Part shown: positions 35,946 to 44,360 of the stretch, in pieces | Layout: every line of letters starts with the position of its first letter | Position numbering within the stretch: the stretch's first letter is position 1 | Origin: Defluviitaleaceae bacterium | GTDB taxonomy: Bacteria > Bacillota > Clostridia > Lachnospirales > WQUN01 | DNA length: 52,069 nt | Direction: 5' to 3' | Assembly (NCBI GenBank): GCA_009785605.1 | Contig: WQVY01000007.1 | Location: 1-52,069 of the forward strand | Program-made: the position numbers and the translations under genes | The notes under the pieces: generated by a model | Databases searched by the model: none | What the model saw: the letters and a program-made list of their open reading frames with translations, nothing else | What the model was told of the DNA's origin: nothing

Positions 35946-37226
35946 ATGAGCGATTTCTTAAACAATTTATTCGTAAACCTAAACAATCAAGACAGCCACG
36001 TAATAATAATAGCGGTTTTCATAAGCATGGCGGCGCTATTAATACTACTGCGTATATTAGCGCATATTCACTTCCGCACAGTGCTAATGTCTTTCCGCAG
36101 CGATGCAAAAAAGGAAATAAAAAGCCTGGATGATTTTAAGAAACTCAAGTGCGCCCTGCTAACCAAAACCGTGACAGAGTACAAGCGCGTAGCAGATAGG
36201 GCCGTAACGCAAGTATCCGCAAACCAGCTAGTGCAAAGGCAAATCTCGCAAATGAGCTTCCTGTTCATAGGCTGGAAGTACGACAGTATGTTGCCATTTA
36301 TATCAGAAATGGAGCGCGCCGTACTTTGGATAGGCTTGATTTTGGCCGTGGTCTTCAACGATTTTGCCTTTGCATATGGCCTACTTGCGATACTTTTGTT
36401 TCTTATAATACGAGGGGTATCTGCCTTTTTTAACTTCAACATGGCAAGGGAGCAATTGGCCGGTGAAGTACTAATTTATATAGAGCGGGAAGTTAGCCGT
36501 TTTTATGCTTCCGACACCGGCGGGGCGGTTTTGCGCCTCAAAAATGACCTAACTGGTGCAATCTCAAGCATGACCTCCAATATGGAGAACATCATGGGAG
36601 CTATTGCAGACAGCCTAGCTAAGACCACATCAGCCATAGGCAATACCATGGCAGAAACAACCGCTTCTATAGGCAAGACCATGACCGAGACAACCCTGGC
36701 CGTGGGCCCAGCACTGGCCGCCGCAATGGACGAAAAAATGATAAATATGAACACAAACCTAGCCCACACACTCAAGAGCTGGGAAGACGCACTAAGCGAA
36801 GCCGTAGGGCTGCAAACCACAATGAACAACACATCCGACAAGCTGGGGCAAAGCAGTACGCGGCTACAATCCTCCGCAGAGCTACTAGCAAAGCACCTGC
36901 AAGGGCATTCTAGCGCACTGTCAGAGCAGCTCGTGGCCCTGGTAGCAGCAATAGAAACCGTACAAAGCAGCATAACTACAATGAACACCCAGCAAGAAGC
37001 GCTAACACACCAGACAAGTTATATAGAGCGCAACCAGCAAACCCTGGAAGCGGCATTGGTGGCTTATGAATCTTCTTTGCAAGGGCTAACCCAGTCCTTG
37101 GGTGACGGGCTTGGGGCGTTTATAAACTTGCACGCCCAATCCTCTGCCCAGGCGGTAAACGAGGCTCTCAAGTCCAACTTAGACAAGATTATGCAATTAG
37201 CAAAAAAAAGCGATAACAATAATTAA
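35946..37226 (+). CDS. Membrane-anchored coiled-coil protein of unknown function
   Basis: 426 residues. One membrane segment at about 18-38, a cytoplasmic-like helical stretch (40-120, many Lys/Arg), a hydrophobic hairpin at 125-158, then about 260 residues of predicted long helix. Within that, three 11-residue repeats (223-255: SLAKTTSAIGN, TMAETTASIGK, TMTETTLAVGP) suggest a hendecad, right-handed coiled coil. The layout recalls MotA/ExbB or ZorA proteins with a long tail, but the Gly-rich motif of their channel helices is not seen. Second gene of a four-gene cluster; 12 bp before the next gene. Confidence 0.65.
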   Translation: MSDFLNNLFVNLNNQDSHVIIIAVFISMAALLILLRILAHIHFRTVLMSFRSDAKKEIKSLDDFKKLKCALLTKTVTEYKRVADRAVTQVSANQLVQRQISQMSFLFIGWKYDSMLPFISEMERAVLWIGLILAVVFNDFAFAYGLLAILLFLIIRGVSAFFNFNMAREQLAGEVLIYIEREVSRFYASDTGGAVLRLKNDLTGAISSMTSNMENIMGAIADSLAKTTSAIGNTMAETTASIGKTMTETTLAVGPALAAAMDEKMINMNTNLAHTLKSWEDALSEAVGLQTTMNNTSDKLGQSSTRLQSSAELLAKHLQGHSSALSEQLVALVAAIETVQSSITTMNTQQEALTHQTSYIERNQQTLEAALVAYESSLQGLTQSLGDGLGAFINLHAQSSAQAVNEALKSNLDKIMQLAKKSDNNN

Positions 37227-37238
37227 AGCGGTGATAAA

Positions 37239-38420
37239 GTGACCCCACCCCCATACCAGCATCCCCATCCAACCCTAGAACTAGATATAAACACCATATC
37301 CATAGAAACCGGCCACCATACCGGCAGTTTCGTAATAAAAAACACCGGAGGCGGCACGCTTACCGGGCATATCCTCTCGCGCAACCACGCAATAACTTTC
37401 ACCCCCAACACCTGGACAGGAAACTCCCAAGCCATCACCTACAATTTCAACCCAGAAAAAGCAGGTACCTCTCCAGGTTTCACAAAAACAAAAGCCTATA
37501 TCACCTCCACCGGTGGGGAAGTCATATTGCCAATAACAATAAGCGCAACCACCATGACCATCCCCACACCAGAAGGCCCAACTATCGCCTGTATAAGCGA
37601 TTTTTATAACTATGCCCAAGAATACCCCAACGCAGCACGCCGGTTATTTACCTCCAGCGAGTTTTATATGCTGCTATTGTCCACAAACTACACATATATG
37701 GAGGTATACGAAAACCTACACAAAGACGTTAACCGCGAGCGGGCAATGGACAATTTCTTTATCCTATCCGGACTAAAAGCAAAAACCACCATAGAGCTAA
37801 GCACAAACCAGATAAATATAACCCAAGGCCCACCTGGCAAAATTCACGAGAGTTTTAGCATCCAAAAATCAGACAGCGGCTATATAGATGCCCCAATAAC
37901 CACCTTACTAGGAAGCAACTGGCTTACCCTATCAACAGACAGGTTATCATCCCCAGACTTCGACAGTAGCAACCGTGCCATGGTGGAGTTTACGGTTGAC
38001 CCGCTCAAGATCCCACAAAACTTCGTGCGCGAGCATATACAGGTAGGTACTGCACAACCTGCAGGCGACACAGCAGGTTTACTGGAAGTTACCTTCCGGC
38101 GAGCCCCCAACTTCACAATCAACCTAAACCAAAAAGGCTTCCGCTACGAAGACAAGGGTAGCGTCGTAATAAAAAACAATACCGGCGCAAACATGCGGGT
38201 AGATGTCTTTAGCCGGGACCGGTACGTACGCTTTTATGCCCAGGCCCACATGGTTGGGCCCGTGCATTCTATACCTTTCGAGATTAGACCGTCGGCCTTT
38301 GCAGGTGCGCAGCGGTTATTTCGCAGGCTTCCGTATGTTTCTACGTATATAGATGTAAGGGTGCACTCCATGGGACAAGTTTTTCACAAGCGCCTGCATC
38401 TTAATATTGGGGAATGGTGA
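37239..38420 (+). CDS. Beta-sandwich protein, N-terminal half of a DUF5717-like pair
   Basis: 393 residues, GTG start. Begins with a proline-rich tail and about 100 residues of beta strands (LELDINTISIETGHHTGSFVIKNTGGG, GGEVILPITI), then a helical stretch with RLFTSSEFYMLLLS and MDNFFILSGLKAKT (about 135-195), a second and a third beta domain (195-285, 290-393). From memory this follows the N-terminal half of the roughly 1200-residue DUF5717 proteins of Lachnospiraceae; I could not check this. No signal peptide is seen, so it is cytoplasmic unless carried by the coiled-coil protein. 6 bp from the next gene. Confidence 0.6.
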   Translation: MTPPPYQHPHPTLELDINTISIETGHHTGSFVIKNTGGGTLTGHILSRNHAITFTPNTWTGNSQAITYNFNPEKAGTSPGFTKTKAYITSTGGEVILPITISATTMTIPTPEGPTIACISDFYNYAQEYPNAARRLFTSSEFYMLLLSTNYTYMEVYENLHKDVNRERAMDNFFILSGLKAKTTIELSTNQINITQGPPGKIHESFSIQKSDSGYIDAPITTLLGSNWLTLSTDRLSSPDFDSSNRAMVEFTVDPLKIPQNFVREHIQVGTAQPAGDTAGLLEVTFRRAPNFTINLNQKGFRYEDKGSVVIKNNTGANMRVDVFSRDRYVRFYAQAHMVGPVHSIPFEIRPSAFAGAQRLFRRLPYVSTYIDVRVHSMGQVFHKRLHLNIGEW

Positions 38421-38426
38421 GGCACT

Positions 38427-41189
38427 ATGACAATACAGCAACTATCAAAACTAGACGGGCGTATGGCCGCCCGCGACGATGTAAAAACAGCAATTATATA
38501 TGCTATGCGCAACTGGCAGGCATACTATATGCTGCCGGGTCATAGTCGTAGCCATAATCACCAATACCTAGAAAAAGCCTACCTAGGCGCAATGGCCGCA
38601 CACCGCCGCAACGAGCCCAGTGCCTGGCTTTTTTCTCTTGCCATTTTTATGGCGATAGAGTCAAGGCACCTAGACACTGCAACCAATATGTTGGATGCAG
38701 CCATGAGCTACCGCTCTTTCCTAAAAACAAATGAGCCTTTCTACTACAACGTATTTCGTTTCCTAGAGGCATATCTAGCCATCACCGAAAACCGAGCCCG
38801 TGCCGCAAAAAAACACCGTAAAGGCTTCCTTTCGCAACTAAAAACAGCCGAATACTCCCCATATTATGACGTTATGATTGGCCAGCTACACCTAGCCGCC
38901 GCAGAGCACACCCAAGCATATAGCTACTTTGCACAGGCCCACAGCTATGGGTGCCACAGTATGTACATGTACGATGGGTTGTACCGCTCACTAGATGCCG
39001 CAGACCCTAGCGAAATAGGGGAGGAGTTACTCCCTACATTGGTTTATGCCGCAAGGCATGGCGCAGATATTTCCCGGGTAACTACCACCCACGAGGGTGC
39101 TGTTTTCGATGCCATCCTCAAAGCCCCACATGTGGGGGAACAACTCTATGCCCTTAGCAACCATACTCCCCTGTTAAACCCTATATGCGCAAACAGGATG
39201 CACAATAGGGATTTTGGTTTGCCGGCACACGAGATATACAGCCAAGCCATAAAACATCAAATAGATATAAAAGGCCTTTCCACCTTCTTGGTACAGTCAT
39301 CATATATAAACCACATAGAAAACATAGATACCTACCCCCTAGAGCGTTTTCTTAATAATGCCAAGATGGAGCCGCAACTAGCCGCATATATATATCACCT
39401 GATACTTACAGACCCTGCCCACCACCACCTTATGCATGGCCACGAAGAAAATGCATTGCAGGTCGCAACCAAGTGCCTACAAGCCGGCATTACCGGCCGT
39501 GAAGCAAACAGCCTTTACCAATATTTTTGGGAGTCTACAAAGGCAAAGGGCGAACTAGCCCAAAAAGCCGAGGCAGAACTCGCCACAGGCCTGACCCAGT
39601 TTGAAATAGAAATAGCTAAAACCATAAAATATGTATACGTGTCGCTACAAGAAAAACGCGGCACACACGAATATGTAGTAGCAGAAAGCACCCCAAGCGA
39701 GGCCCAAAGCCACCGCATAATAATAGATGCACCTCACGAAAACTTCACATATGTCTGCCTTGGGGCCGGCCGGCGCACTGTTATTACAGAGCCGCCAACC
39801 ATAAAAAGAATGGTACCCCTAGCCACACCAGAACTGTATCAATACTTTTTTGATAAAGGAGACCGGCGCTTACACATACTCTTACACTTGACATCCCACT
39901 ACCTGGAAATCGAACCCCCAAGCGCTAAAGCCATACCTATATTTGAAGCCGTCTTGGAAGAAAAATCCCTACAAAAAGCTTATACCATGAAGGTACTTGC
40001 TGCCCTGGGCCACCTCCACCACCTCGCGGGCAACCATGCAAAAGCCCACGAGTGCTACACATTGCTAGACATGACAACCTTACCCCCCACATATCTAGAC
40101 CAAGCCCTAAACGTATGCCTCCAAACCAAAGAATACACACTGGCCACAGAAATACTATCTCAAAACCATAAATCGCTCCCGGCTCAGGTCGTGTATGATA
40201 GCCTCCACCAATTGCATCAAGATGCGCCAGACGCTGCAAAGCACCTGGGCGAGGCTGCGTTTTACCTACTGTTATCTGGCCACAGCAGTAAAATCCTACT
40301 CACCACCGCACTAACCCACTACCACGCCAGCCAATCAGAGTTAAAAACACTATCCAACGCCCTAGAAGTACCCGACTCACGCGTAGATGCCAAAATCCTT
40401 TCCGGCGACCTATGGGCGCACCAATGCGATATCCACACACAAAAGGCCTTCCGGCGGCTAATCACCGCAAAAAAGGCCCAAAAAGAATGCATGCAATTTA
40501 TAGAGTACTGCACCTACACAATGCTAACCCAAAGCTTAGCACCAGAGTATGAAGTAATAAATATCCTAGAGAAACACTATCTCGCCAACAGCGAAATCCC
40601 ACACAATCCCGAGTACAACAGTATTGGCGCAAGCGGTTGCCCAAGCTCTAATAACCTACTATTATTGGCGCTTGGCCATATCTACCTACACAACAATATA
40701 TCTACCTTTCGCAGCGAAAAGCTGCTTAGGCAAGCCATATCCATGCAGGAAGTGACGGGCATACTTTTACCCATTTTCAAAGAAAACAAGCCAATCCCAC
40801 ATCCCTACCTAGAAAAATATCAGCCATTCCTATACCACAGCCAGCCAGACAAAGACATCCGCCTTAATTACCGGGTAGACGATACAAGAGACTTTTACAG
40901 CACCCCTATGCAATACCTTGCATATGGGCTATATATAGCCAAGCTTCCACTTTTTTATAACGAGACTGTCACCTATTATTTCAGCGACGAGATGCCTACC
41001 GGCAGTATTACCACCCACCAGGCCAGCCACAAAAACACTACACCATTTTTATACAACCACCCACAAGACAGTTTCTTTGCAATAAACAACGCCATAATCC
41101 ACGAGCATATGTTCCGCCATCAGGAGATGGAAGACATCATTGGCGAGCTGGTCAAAGCTCCCGTTACTGTACAGGGGCAATTGCTGTAA
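38427..41189 (+). CDS. 920-residue helical-repeat (TPR-like) protein, C-terminal half of a DUF5717-like pair
   Basis: 920 residues, almost all helical, with TPR-like pairs (for example AALGHLHHLAGNHAKAHECYTLL at about 520 and IGQLHLAAAEHTQAYSYFAQAH at about 155). The last 130 residues turn to beta strands (DIRLNYRVDD, PLFYNETVTYYFSDE), which recalls the end of DUF5717 proteins. No signal peptide or membrane segment. The preceding beta-sandwich gene and this one together would equal one such protein. Function unknown; the fold suggests a scaffold for a membrane complex with the coiled-coil gene. The 41192 hairpin element starts 2 bp after the stop. Confidence 0.65.
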   Translation: MTIQQLSKLDGRMAARDDVKTAIIYAMRNWQAYYMLPGHSRSHNHQYLEKAYLGAMAAHRRNEPSAWLFSLAIFMAIESRHLDTATNMLDAAMSYRSFLKTNEPFYYNVFRFLEAYLAITENRARAAKKHRKGFLSQLKTAEYSPYYDVMIGQLHLAAAEHTQAYSYFAQAHSYGCHSMYMYDGLYRSLDAADPSEIGEELLPTLVYAARHGADISRVTTTHEGAVFDAILKAPHVGEQLYALSNHTPLLNPICANRMHNRDFGLPAHEIYSQAIKHQIDIKGLSTFLVQSSYINHIENIDTYPLERFLNNAKMEPQLAAYIYHLILTDPAHHHLMHGHEENALQVATKCLQAGITGREANSLYQYFWESTKAKGELAQKAEAELATGLTQFEIEIAKTIKYVYVSLQEKRGTHEYVVAESTPSEAQSHRIIIDAPHENFTYVCLGAGRRTVITEPPTIKRMVPLATPELYQYFFDKGDRRLHILLHLTSHYLEIEPPSAKAIPIFEAVLEEKSLQKAYTMKVLAALGHLHHLAGNHAKAHECYTLLDMTTLPPTYLDQALNVCLQTKEYTLATEILSQNHKSLPAQVVYDSLHQLHQDAPDAAKHLGEAAFYLLLSGHSSKILLTTALTHYHASQSELKTLSNALEVPDSRVDAKILSGDLWAHQCDIHTQKAFRRLITAKKAQKECMQFIEYCTYTMLTQSLAPEYEVINILEKHYLANSEIPHNPEYNSIGASGCPSSNNLLLLALGHIYLHNNISTFRSEKLLRQAISMQEVTGILLPIFKENKPIPHPYLEKYQPFLYHSQPDKDIRLNYRVDDTRDFYSTPMQYLAYGLYIAKLPLFYNETVTYYFSDEMPTGSITTHQASHKNTTPFLYNHPQDSFFAINNAIIHEHMFRHQEMEDIIGELVKAPVTVQGQLL

Positions 41190-41191
41190 TT

Positions 41192-41293
41192 ATAGCAATT
41201 CCCCCTTTAAACGGTCCCGTCCGAGCCGAAAATAGCGGACGCATCAACGCTTTTTCGGCAACAGACGGGGCCGATTTAAAGGTGAATTGCTAT
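41192..41293 (+). mobile_element. MITE-like hairpin element, copy C
   Basis: About 102 bp: terminal inverted repeats ATAGCAATTC / GAATTGCTAT, then CCCCTTTAAACGGTCCCGTC facing GACGGGGCCGATTTAAAGG, and inner arms GCCGAAAA / TTTTCGGC. It starts 2 bp after the stop of the 920-residue protein gene, so in RNA it would form a long 3' hairpin for the cluster. No T run follows, so it is not a classic terminator. Confidence 0.88.
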
Positions 41294-41319
41294 TGGTATT
41301 GGCTATTGCCAACACATAC

Positions 41320-41352
41320 AAAAACGCCTCCTGCCATACGACAAGAGGCGCT
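41320..41352 (-). terminator. Intrinsic terminator of the veg-like gene
   Basis: On the minus strand CGCCTCTTG pairs with CAGGAGGCG (one G-U pair), 8-nt loop, then five T residues. It comes about 27 bp after the veg-like stop. Confidence 0.85.
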
Positions 41353-41377
41353 ACGTACATATAAAAATATCTTAATC

Positions 41378-41623
41378 TTACTGGTCACACAGCGTAATTT
41401 CCACGCTATTGGTTAGAACATCTGTATAGCTAAACGATAGCTTGCGGGAGGTATCGGGCCCTTCGCTTAATTGCACGGTGAATATGCTGGGGTATGCATG
41501 TGAAATTATCCCGTTGCTTACCACAGATTTATGGCGGCCTTTATTGGTTTCGAGCCTGACTTTACTGCCTACAATCTTTTGGATATCGCTTCTTACATGA
41601 AAAACATCTGTCCTGTCAAACAA
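41378..41623 (-). CDS. veg: Veg family protein
   Basis: About 81-residue protein of the Veg (DUF1021) family, an abundant small protein; in Bacillus subtilis it lies near oriC and stimulates biofilm formation. Seen: DIQKIVGSKVRLETNKGRHKS, then YPSIFTVQL and SYTDVLTNSVEITL, the core of the family. Start: GGAGAGG overlaps a GTG at 41632, but lies 8 nt from a TTG at 41623, so a TTG start is more likely. It lies about 3.6 kb left of dnaA. Confidence 0.88.
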   Translation of the reverse strand: MFDRTDVFHVRSDIQKIVGSKVRLETNKGRHKSVVSNGIISHAYPSIFTVQLSEGPDTSRKLSFSYTDVLTNSVEITLCDQ

Positions 41624-41751
41624 GCGCTTCACCTCTCCTATTGTATAGTCTTAACCTGTTAAATTGCCCCCTTCCACAAACCAACCTAGTGTAATCCAAA
41701 TATGCAATTGTGTCAAATAATAACATAAATAAATGCCAAACGATTTATGAT

Positions 41752-42750
41752 TTATTTCGGTTTAATATATGTCATAAATGTGATGTTGCCTTGCTCATCA
41801 ATGCTGTATGCAGTAAGCCCCAATATCTGGTTAAAGAAGCTGATAGGTACATACATAGAGTGATTTTTTAGTTCCGGCGCCGCTTCCAATGAGCGCTGCA
41901 TGACTCCGTTAATCTGGAAATTATTCTCCCCGGCGCGTAGGGTTATGGCTGGGCTCCCGTTGCGCATAATTACGGCTTCGTTGTATGATGGATTCCAAAC
42001 CACGTCTTCATAAATATAGCCCATGCTTGTTAGTATCTGCCTAAGCGGCATCATTTTAATCTCGTAGCGGTCTTGGCTTATACGATACTCGTAGCGGGCA
42101 ATGGTGAAGGTCTTTATATTGTTGCGCACAAACTGTATCATCCTTGTAGAGTCTGGTGCAGACGATAGTTGAAACTCATCAAATAACAACACCAATAAAT
42201 CGTCTGTCAAATAAAAAGCCTGCCCGGTTGGCGGGGCGGTAAATGCGGCATAATATGTTGCCGGGTCCCTACGTATCATTTCGGCTATAATACCTTCAGC
42301 CAAGGGTGTGATATCCATACCCATAGCCTGGGTTAGCGTCACAAGCTCACCTGTGTGTTTCATAAAATTGACTGATATAACCGAAGTACGGTCTGTCACG
42401 GCTCGTGTTGTAGCCATTATGACTATAGACACCACTTCATTTGTGTAAAATACTTCGTATGTGAAATTAATACTCCTGGCGCGTACCCGCCTTGTACCTT
42501 CTATTAAACTGTTCTTTGCGATTAATATCTCTTCGTTGATTTTGGCGTAAGCTGGCCCAAAACTATATAACAACTCTGGTATTTCGCCTTGTATTTCCAG
42601 ACCTTGATGCCTTTCGCTTAAGGTGGTGGATACATACATGTCTGGCCGCCAAGCCTGAACAGAAGACGCGGATCTAGAGGCGTAAACAGCTATGGCCATT
42701 ATCGCAAAACAAAATATCATCGCGATGGCGTATTTTATATACTTGGGCAT
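41752..42750 (-). CDS. Secreted stalk-domain protein (DUF3298-like plus copper amine oxidase N-terminal-like)
   Basis: 332 residues. A signal/anchor segment at about 6-25, then a DUF3298/PdaC-like region (about 40-215: VFYTNEVVSIVIMATTRAVT, SVISVNFMKHTGELVTL, FYLTDDLLVLLFDEF), then a C-terminal copper-amine-oxidase-like stalk domain (MMPLRQILTSMGYIYEDVVWNPSYNEAVIMRNG, then YVPISFFNQILGL). Such proteins sit on the outside of Clostridia, often bound to the wall or the membrane. AGGAGG ribosome site. Single gene; exact role unknown. Confidence 0.8.
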   Translation of the reverse strand: MPKYIKYAIAMIFCFAIMAIAVYASRSASSVQAWRPDMYVSTTLSERHQGLEIQGEIPELLYSFGPAYAKINEEILIAKNSLIEGTRRVRARSINFTYEVFYTNEVVSIVIMATTRAVTDRTSVISVNFMKHTGELVTLTQAMGMDITPLAEGIIAEMIRRDPATYYAAFTAPPTGQAFYLTDDLLVLLFDEFQLSSAPDSTRMIQFVRNNIKTFTIARYEYRISQDRYEIKMMPLRQILTSMGYIYEDVVWNPSYNEAVIMRNGSPAITLRAGENNFQINGVMQRSLEAAPELKNHSMYVPISFFNQILGLTAYSIDEQGNITFMTYIKPK

Positions 42751-42868
42751 ACCTGCACACCTCCTAACTGGTTGCTTTATTAAACATTCCTACCTGGATA
42801 TTGAAACATGAATGTAACCAAAATACAATTACAAAACGGTTACAAATTAAGTTTTTACGCATTTAAGG

Positions 42869-42898
42869 TTGAAGTATACCTGCAAATGGTAATAGAAT
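42869..42898 (+). promoter_or_regulatory. Candidate promoter of the solute-binding protein gene
   Basis: TTGAAG (42869-42874), 18-nt spacer, TAGAAT (42893-42898), about 49 bp before the GTG start at 42947. The rest of the 196-bp gap shows nothing else. Confidence 0.4.
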
Positions 42899-42946
42899 GC
42901 TTTCTACGCATGCAGTTTACTAATATATAAAAAAGGAGCTCATCCT

Positions 42947-44353
42947 GTGAAAAAATTTTTCAAAAACGTCAATGAGGTTATGCAAAGGACCCCTAAAAAA
43001 ACCAAGCTTATTGCCCTAGTAGGTATTGTGCTGTTACTTGTGCTGATAATAGCGCTTGTTGTCACAATAATTGTGCGAAGAAGGAACAACGACATAGTCA
43101 CCATAACCTACGCTAACTGGAACCTTGGCAGTGCCCGTGACAATGCCCTTGAGCTACGCATGATTCAATCTTTTATGGACATGCACCCCAATATCAGGGT
43201 TGAAATAGACCAAAATATTACGACTACAAATTGGACAGATAGCCTGGCTATTGCCGCAAGCCAAAACCGTCTCCCAGACGTGTTTATGTTAGAAGACATA
43301 GGCTCAAAAGCTGCAAACGGCTGGCTTATGAATATCACACCTCATATATGGACGGATTTAGATTTCTTTGACCTTACCAGCAATGTGCAAGAAGCAATGC
43401 GTATAAACAATATCATGTATGCCGTACCGTTTGCACAAAACATCCACGGATACTTTGTAAATCGTGACCTACTTCGTGATATGGGAATAGACCAACCATC
43501 CTTTGGCATATCTGCACATGATTTTATAAACGCAGTACGCGCATCCACTGACCTAAGCCGCCCCACAATAGGCCTTAACAATGCGTTCTCGCTTGTAGAG
43601 TGGTATCCCAGTGCGGTAAACCCAATATTTGATTTTTTTGCATATGATGGACTTGGCTTTGCGCTCAACTCACCAGAAATGCAAGAAGCCGTACGTTTAG
43701 CAGCATCACTTAACAATGATGGATATACCTTTGACGGAATCCCTTATACAGGAAACTTCCCTGCGGGTAACGCTCTTGGGGCTTTCCTAGATGGGCAAAT
43801 GGCGTTTTTCTATGGCGGCTCGTGGAATATAGACGTAATGGTTAACCAAACTTCGTTTGATTGGGCATTTATTGGTGTACCCGGTGGCCGCTCTATCATA
43901 ACATTGGAAGTGCTGGGCATAGCCTCCTCCACAAACCACCCAGAAGAAGCCTATATGTTAGCCAGGTGGATGAGCCATGGTGCAGAAGGTAGCCAGCGCC
44001 GCCTAGAATATGCCCGCGATATGGGCATATTGCCAGGAAGTTTGCCTGTATCACAAAGTAGCTATGTGCTAGACGAACTGCTGAAAATAATGCCTGCACC
44101 AGGGCTCTTGGAGATATATCAGTCCATAGACCGTGCACTCATAGACGGGCTAAGGATATTGCCAGGTTATATGCAGGCACGTTTTACTGCACCCACAGGG
44201 GTAGCAGTTGACGACTCATTGTTTACAGATATTGGCGTAGACTCGCTTATACGTTATAGCATAGCCGGCAACATATACTTCCCAGATATTAGCTATATAG
44301 CCGAAGAAGTTGCACGCCACCAACTTGACTCTGCCCAAATCCCTTTTAGGTGA
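42947..44353 (+). CDS. Membrane-anchored extracellular solute-binding protein
   Basis: 468-residue family 1 sugar-type solute-binding protein. Instead of a lipobox it has a basic start and one membrane segment (about 23-46: LIALVGIVLLLVLIIALVVTIIV) then a stop-transfer RRR. Seen: ITYANWNLG, MIQSFMDMHPNIRVEID, LPDVFMLEDIGSKA and the Tyr/Trp-rich hinge (FFYGGSWNIDVM). GTG start with AAAAAGGAG. Neither permease nor ATPase is next to it; the response regulator gene follows by 7 bp. It may thus sense a sugar rather than import one. Confidence 0.8.
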   Translation: MKKFFKNVNEVMQRTPKKTKLIALVGIVLLLVLIIALVVTIIVRRRNNDIVTITYANWNLGSARDNALELRMIQSFMDMHPNIRVEIDQNITTTNWTDSLAIAASQNRLPDVFMLEDIGSKAANGWLMNITPHIWTDLDFFDLTSNVQEAMRINNIMYAVPFAQNIHGYFVNRDLLRDMGIDQPSFGISAHDFINAVRASTDLSRPTIGLNNAFSLVEWYPSAVNPIFDFFAYDGLGFALNSPEMQEAVRLAASLNNDGYTFDGIPYTGNFPAGNALGAFLDGQMAFFYGGSWNIDVMVNQTSFDWAFIGVPGGRSIITLEVLGIASSTNHPEEAYMLARWMSHGAEGSQRRLEYARDMGILPGSLPVSQSSYVLDELLKIMPAPGLLEIYQSIDRALIDGLRILPGYMQARFTAPTGVAVDDSLFTDIGVDSLIRYSIAGNIYFPDISYIAEEVARHQLDSAQIPFR

Positions 44354-44360
44354 TTTATGA

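Noticed and set aside
35946-37226. ZorA/MotA-type ion-channel subunit of an anti-phage system
   Set aside because: Membrane hairpin plus long coil is similar in layout only; the Gly-rich channel motif is missing and no ZorB/OmpA-like partner lies nearby.
27437-41293. CRISPR array or dispersed REP array
   Set aside because: Only three copies, kilobases apart, in both orientations and without spacers.
41192-41293. Element copy C as a plain terminator of the 34.4-41.2 kb cluster
   Set aside because: No T run follows, and copy A lies upstream of divergent genes where a terminator makes no sense.
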